From the NCBI GenBank assembly GCA_043809265.1, contig JAZDDY010000009.1, positions 1 to 29,625 on the forward strand: a stretch of 29,625 nucleotides of DNA, written 5' to 3'. Within the stretch, counting starts at the first letter, position 1; every line of letters starts with the position of its first letter. Made by a program: the position numbers and the translations under genes. The notes under the pieces are model-generated. The model saw nothing but the letters and a program-made list of their open reading frames with translations, searched no databases and was not told the origin of the DNA. Shown in pieces: positions 26,971-29,625 of this stretch. The DNA is from JAPLVS01 sp043809265. Its GTDB lineage: Archaea > Iainarchaeota > Iainarchaeia > Iainarchaeales > DTGL01.

Positions 26971-27016
26971 TCTACGCATTCCAGCATTTGCTGGAATTCG
27001 TGAAGTCAATGCCATT

Positions 27017-27031
27017 GTGCCTATGCAGGAT
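27017..27031 (-). other. Pre-23S rRNA processing stem, 5' arm
   Basis: Partner of 23953-23967. Between this arm and the mature 5' end is a small hairpin, ATTCCAGC-ATTT-GCTGGAAT, around 26988-27007. Confidence 0.7.
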
Positions 27032-27035
27032 CATC

Positions 27036-27218
27036 TTCTGTTAACAGGAGTTACTGTTAGTTAGCGCTAACAGAATCACTATTCCATTCCAAAAAAGCTT
27101 GGAATGGTCATCACCAATAATAATTGATGAACATAATACCGCTGAATGCGCCAAAATTTTCTTTCTTTTGGCCAACCTAGGATTTTCTTTCTTTCGAAAA
27201 GAAAGAAAAGCCCGGCAA
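27036..27218. other. tRNA-23S spacer with several hairpins, no gene seen
   Basis: Inverted repeats: CTGTTAG/CTAACAG (27054-27073), CCATTCCAA/TTGGAATGG (27084-27107), and a TTTTCTTTCTTT arm with CGA loop (27183-27209). The same TTTTCTTTCTTT also occurs at 27157-27168, so the purine arm has two possible partners. No open frame looks coding. Confidence 0.6.
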
Positions 27219-27290
27219 TGGACCCAGCGGGAATCGAACCCGCGGCCTCAACCTTGCAAAGGTTGCGTCATACCGCTAGACCATGGGCCC
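27219..27290 (-). tRNA. tRNA-Ala (anticodon UGC)
   Basis: The minus strand folds as a full cloverleaf of 72 nt: acceptor GGGCCCA/TGGGTCC, anticodon arm CAACC-TTTGCAA-GGTTG (anticodon TGC) and T arm GCGGG-TTCGATT-CCCGC. The G3:U70 pair, the AlaRS identity element, is present, and the discriminator is A73. CCA is not encoded. It lies between 16S and 23S, the usual archaeal position, and is probably cut from the common precursor by RNase P and RNase Z. Confidence 0.97.
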
Positions 27291-27344
27291 ACGCGTTGTA
27301 ATATTCCGTTGGGGAATATTTTTATTTCCACGGGTTCTGTTTTT

Positions 27345-27383
27345 GTTTGAGGAGCCTTTCGGGCCAGTGCACTGTTGGTGCTT
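27345..27383 (-). other. Pre-16S rRNA processing stem, 3' arm
   Basis: Pairs with 28986-29027: the outer part GGCTCxTCAAAC, the middle GTGCACTGG and the inner AAGCAC are shared, separated by small unpaired bulges. The arms enclose the 16S rRNA. Confidence 0.65.
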
Positions 27384-27390
27384 AAATTTT

Positions 27391-28877
27391 AGGAGGTGAT
27401 CCGTCCGCAGGTTCCCCTACGGACACCTTGTTACAACTTAGCCCGTCTCGCAGGACTCAGAATCGACTTTTTCTTGTGAAAAAGCCTCATCAAAGCTCTA
27501 CTCAACTGGCTTGATGGGCAGTGTGTGCAAGGCGCAGGGACGTATTCATCGCGCGATAGTGACACGCGATTACTGGGGATTCCAAGCATTCAAGAGGCAG
27601 AGTTCCAAGCCTCAATCTGGACCGGGACTGGATTTAGGGGATTGCCTTGCCCTTTCGGGTTCGGAGCCCATTGTTCCAGCCAATGTATGCCGCGTGTAGC
27701 CCAAGGCATTCGGGCCATACAGATCTACCGTCGACCACTCCTTCCTCCATGTTTCCATGGCAGTCCTATTAGAGTGCTCATCCAGATTGGATAATAGCAA
27801 CTAATAGTGTGGGTCTCGCTCGTTGCCTGAGTTAACAGGACGCTTCATAGTACGAGCTGACGATGACCATACAACACCTCTCAGCGTGTCAGGTAAACCC
27901 TTCAGGCTGACCATCATTCTGCTGTCGGCCCTGGTGAGCTGTCTGGCGTTGAATCCAATTAAACCGCAGCATCCACCCCTTGTAGTGCGCCCCCGCCAAT
28001 TCCATTAAGTTTCGGCCTTGCGACCATACTTCCCAGGCAGCGGACTTAACGGTTTCCCTTCAGCACTCCGGTGTCTAATGAGACCGGAACACTTAGTCCG
28101 CATCGTTTACGGTTAGGACTAACCGGGTATCTAATCCGGGTCGCTCCCCTAGCTTTCATGCCTCACTGTCAGGCCAGTCCTGGTCAGGCGCCTTCGCTAC
28201 CGGTGGTCTTCTCGGGATCTTAGCATTTCACCGCTACTCCGAGAATTCCCCTGACCTCTTCCTGCCTCGAGCTCCCTAGTTTCCCTTGCACGCCAACCCG
28301 TTAAGCGGGTTGATTTCACAGGGGACTTGTGGAGCTAGCTACGCATGTTTTAAGCCCAATATTAGTGGACACCACTCGTGGAGTACGTGTTACCGCGGCG
28401 GCTGGCACGTATCTTGCCCCCCACTTATTCGCCAAGCTGTCTAAGCTTGGCAAAAGCCAGCAGTGCTGGCACTGGGAATCCCCCTATCGCGCTTTCGCGC
28501 ATTGTAGAGGTTTCGCGACTGCTGCACCTCGTAAGGCTAGGGACCTTGTCTCAGTTCCCTACTCCGGGCTCCCTCTTCCAAGGCCCGTACAGATCTTAGG
28601 CTTGGTGGGCAGTTACCCCGCCAACAACCTATTCTGCCGCAGGCTCGTCCTTGAGCGCAACTTGCAGCATGAAGCAAGTGCGTTTGGGCAACAAAACATT
28701 CCAGTATTCGTTGCCTATGGCACATTATCCCAAGTTTCCCGGGATTAATGCCTCTCAAGGGTAGATTGCCCACGTGTTACTGAGCCGTTTGCCAGAGGCC
28801 ATCGTGGCCGGCCTCTAAGACTTGCATGTCTTAATCGGATTCCCATAGCAGTATCCTCCAGCAGGATCAGCTGGAAT
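27391..28877 (-). rRNA. 16S ribosomal RNA
   Basis: Small-subunit rRNA on the minus strand. The 5' end reads ATTCCAGCTGATCCTGCTGG and the 3' end GGATCACCTCCT (anti-Shine-Dalgarno). The 530 loop GTGCCAGCCGCCGCGGTAA and the 790-region complement of GGACTAACCGGGTATCTAAT are present. The length of about 1487 nt is normal. The anti-SD matches the GGTGAT motifs seen before the few genes that have a leader. The 5' terminus differs from the archaeal consensus TTCCGGTTGATCC at several positions that pair within the first helices. Confidence 0.97.
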
Positions 28878-28985
28878 CAGAAGAAACTTAATAGAATCTT
28901 CACAATACTGTTTCGACGAAAAACTTCATACACTGTTAAGTGCAATCATGTGCTTTCCAATCGCAGCAGTACTGTTATTTTTTGA

Positions 28986-29027
28986 AAGCACTAGAGCAGT
29001 GCACTGGTTTCCCGTGGCTCTTCAAAC
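28986..29027 (-). other. Pre-16S rRNA processing stem, 5' arm
   Basis: Partner of 27345-27383, about 110 nt before the mature 16S 5' end in the transcribed leader. Confidence 0.65.
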
Positions 29028-29276
29028 AACCTCACGCCAAAAAAAACTTTGGCGCTCATCTTGTTAAATCTTAGCACACCGCCAAAAGGCAACAATAAAG
29101 CCGCCATTCGGGTGTTATGTGTAAGCATGAAATTTTTTCCGGCGCTTGCGCGCCATGAAATTGAATCGCCAAGGGCAATTCAAAATTTGTTTTTTCCTAT
29201 GTTAAATTCGATGCCGAAAACATCGAATCTTATCACTGTAAGGCTCTCAGTAATTAACCAATAATTACCTCATTAC
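29028..29276 (-). other. rRNA operon leader, no gene seen
   Basis: AT-rich stretch between the rRNA promoter and the 16S processing stem. It holds a hairpin CGCCAAA/TTTGGCG (29036-29055) and short GC-rich stems (around 29132-29153). The plus-strand frame at 29049-29264 has no coding character. Confidence 0.5.
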
Positions 29277-29296
29277 CCTACAATATACCCACACTC

Positions 29297-29308
29297 AAAT
29301 ATATAAAG
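29297..29308 (-). promoter_or_regulatory. rRNA operon promoter (TATA box)
   Basis: TTTATATATTTG on the minus strand, preceded by CGCC: the strongest archaeal TATA box in the window. A start near 29276 gives a leader of about 400 nt before the mature 16S. Confidence 0.65.
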
Positions 29309-29329
29309 GCGATGGTGGCAAAGCCAAAA

Positions 29330-29363
29330 CGCCCAAAAGCCGCTTTTGATGCGGTTTTAGGCG
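29330..29363 (-). terminator. Hairpin after the right-edge gene, possible terminator
   Basis: CGCCTAAAACCGC (minus strand) pairs with GCGGCTTTTGGGCG across a 7-nt loop, and T-rich sequence follows. It is 39 nt past the stop at 29402 and just upstream of the rRNA promoter. Archaeal terminators are usually T-runs, so the role is uncertain. Confidence 0.3.
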
Positions 29364-29401
29364 GTTATGTTTAAGGTTGGCTGCGTTGGATTTATGGTTG
29401 G

Positions 29402-29623
29402 TTATGTAGTTTGCCGGTTTTTTGTTTGGCTTGCCGGTAGTCGATCGTAGTCTAGCGCGGGTTCGCCTGGTTTTCTGGCTTGGCCTTCTCTTTTTGCTTT
29501 TCTGAGTTTTTTTCTCATTGCCAGGCCTTCGCGTATTTTTCCGCGCCAGACTTTTTCAGGGTAGTCTATTCTGGCCTGCCCTTGCGGGCCAACATACCTT
29601 CTTTCTGTGGTTTTTCTGCCTGT
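29402..29623 (-). CDS. Hypothetical basic protein, C-terminal end; 5' end outside window
   Basis: The frame is open from the window edge to TAA 29402, 73 residues visible. It contains RRYVGPQGQARIDYPEKVWR and a Lys/Arg-rich stretch (MRKKLRKAKREGQARKPG). Arginine is almost all AGA/AGG and CGC. No family is recognised. The other two minus frames are closed within 70 nt. An internal ATG (29518) could be a later start, but the frame is equally protein-like before it. Confidence is limited by the short visible length. Confidence 0.45.
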   Translation of the reverse strand, partial: TGRKTTERRYVGPQGQARIDYPEKVWRGKIREGLAMRKKLRKAKREGQARKPGEPALDYDRLPASQTKNRQTT

Positions 29624-29625
29624 GA

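Overview
This window is archaeal chromosome. The evidence is an archaeal-type LeuRS and AlaRS, a 16S-tRNA-Ala(UGC)-23S rRNA operon with bulged pre-rRNA processing stems, an RNase P RNA, and promoters with a TATA box centred about 26 nt before the start codon, giving mostly leaderless messages. Small genes, secreted proteins with long Pro/Thr linkers and many lineage-specific proteins suggest a DPANN-type archaeon. Diapherotrites/Iainarchaeota is a guess, because no phylogeny could be run.

Layout. At the left edge is the C-terminal end of a RelA/SpoT homologue (+), convergent with leuS (-). A long run of mostly minus-strand genes follows: a predicted HExxH metallopeptidase; a membrane-anchored surface protein with FN3-like repeats; alaS; a hypothetical protein; RNase P RNA; a small plus-strand gene; a PIN/RHH toxin-antitoxin pair; a second linker-type surface protein; an Arg/Ala-rich hypothetical protein; a two-gene unit of a membrane-anchored protein and a 1.57-kaa subtilisin-like protease; and a DUF3160 lipoprotein. 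From 21.7 to 23.1 kb lies a compact accessory locus: a 46-aa Lys-rich protein divergent from a Fic-domain protein. It has 39-bp imperfect direct repeats on both sides of the Fic gene and perfect inverted repeats in the promoter region. A small lipoprotein gene follows, and then the rRNA operon on the minus strand, whose promoter is near 29.3 kb. A partial minus-strand reading frame runs off the right edge. No 5S rRNA gene was recognised.

How the genes fit together. The translation theme (LeuRS, AlaRS with its tRNA-Ala, rRNAs, RNase P RNA, and a stringent-response enzyme that would act on the same machinery) alternates with a cell-surface theme: four exported proteins with Pro/Thr linkers, a giant secreted protease and its coupled membrane partner. 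Two small regulatory/toxin loci (PIN-RHH and Fic) are set between them. The best candidates for something undescribed are the Fic locus with its repeats and small partner ORF, and the compact archaeal RSH protein.
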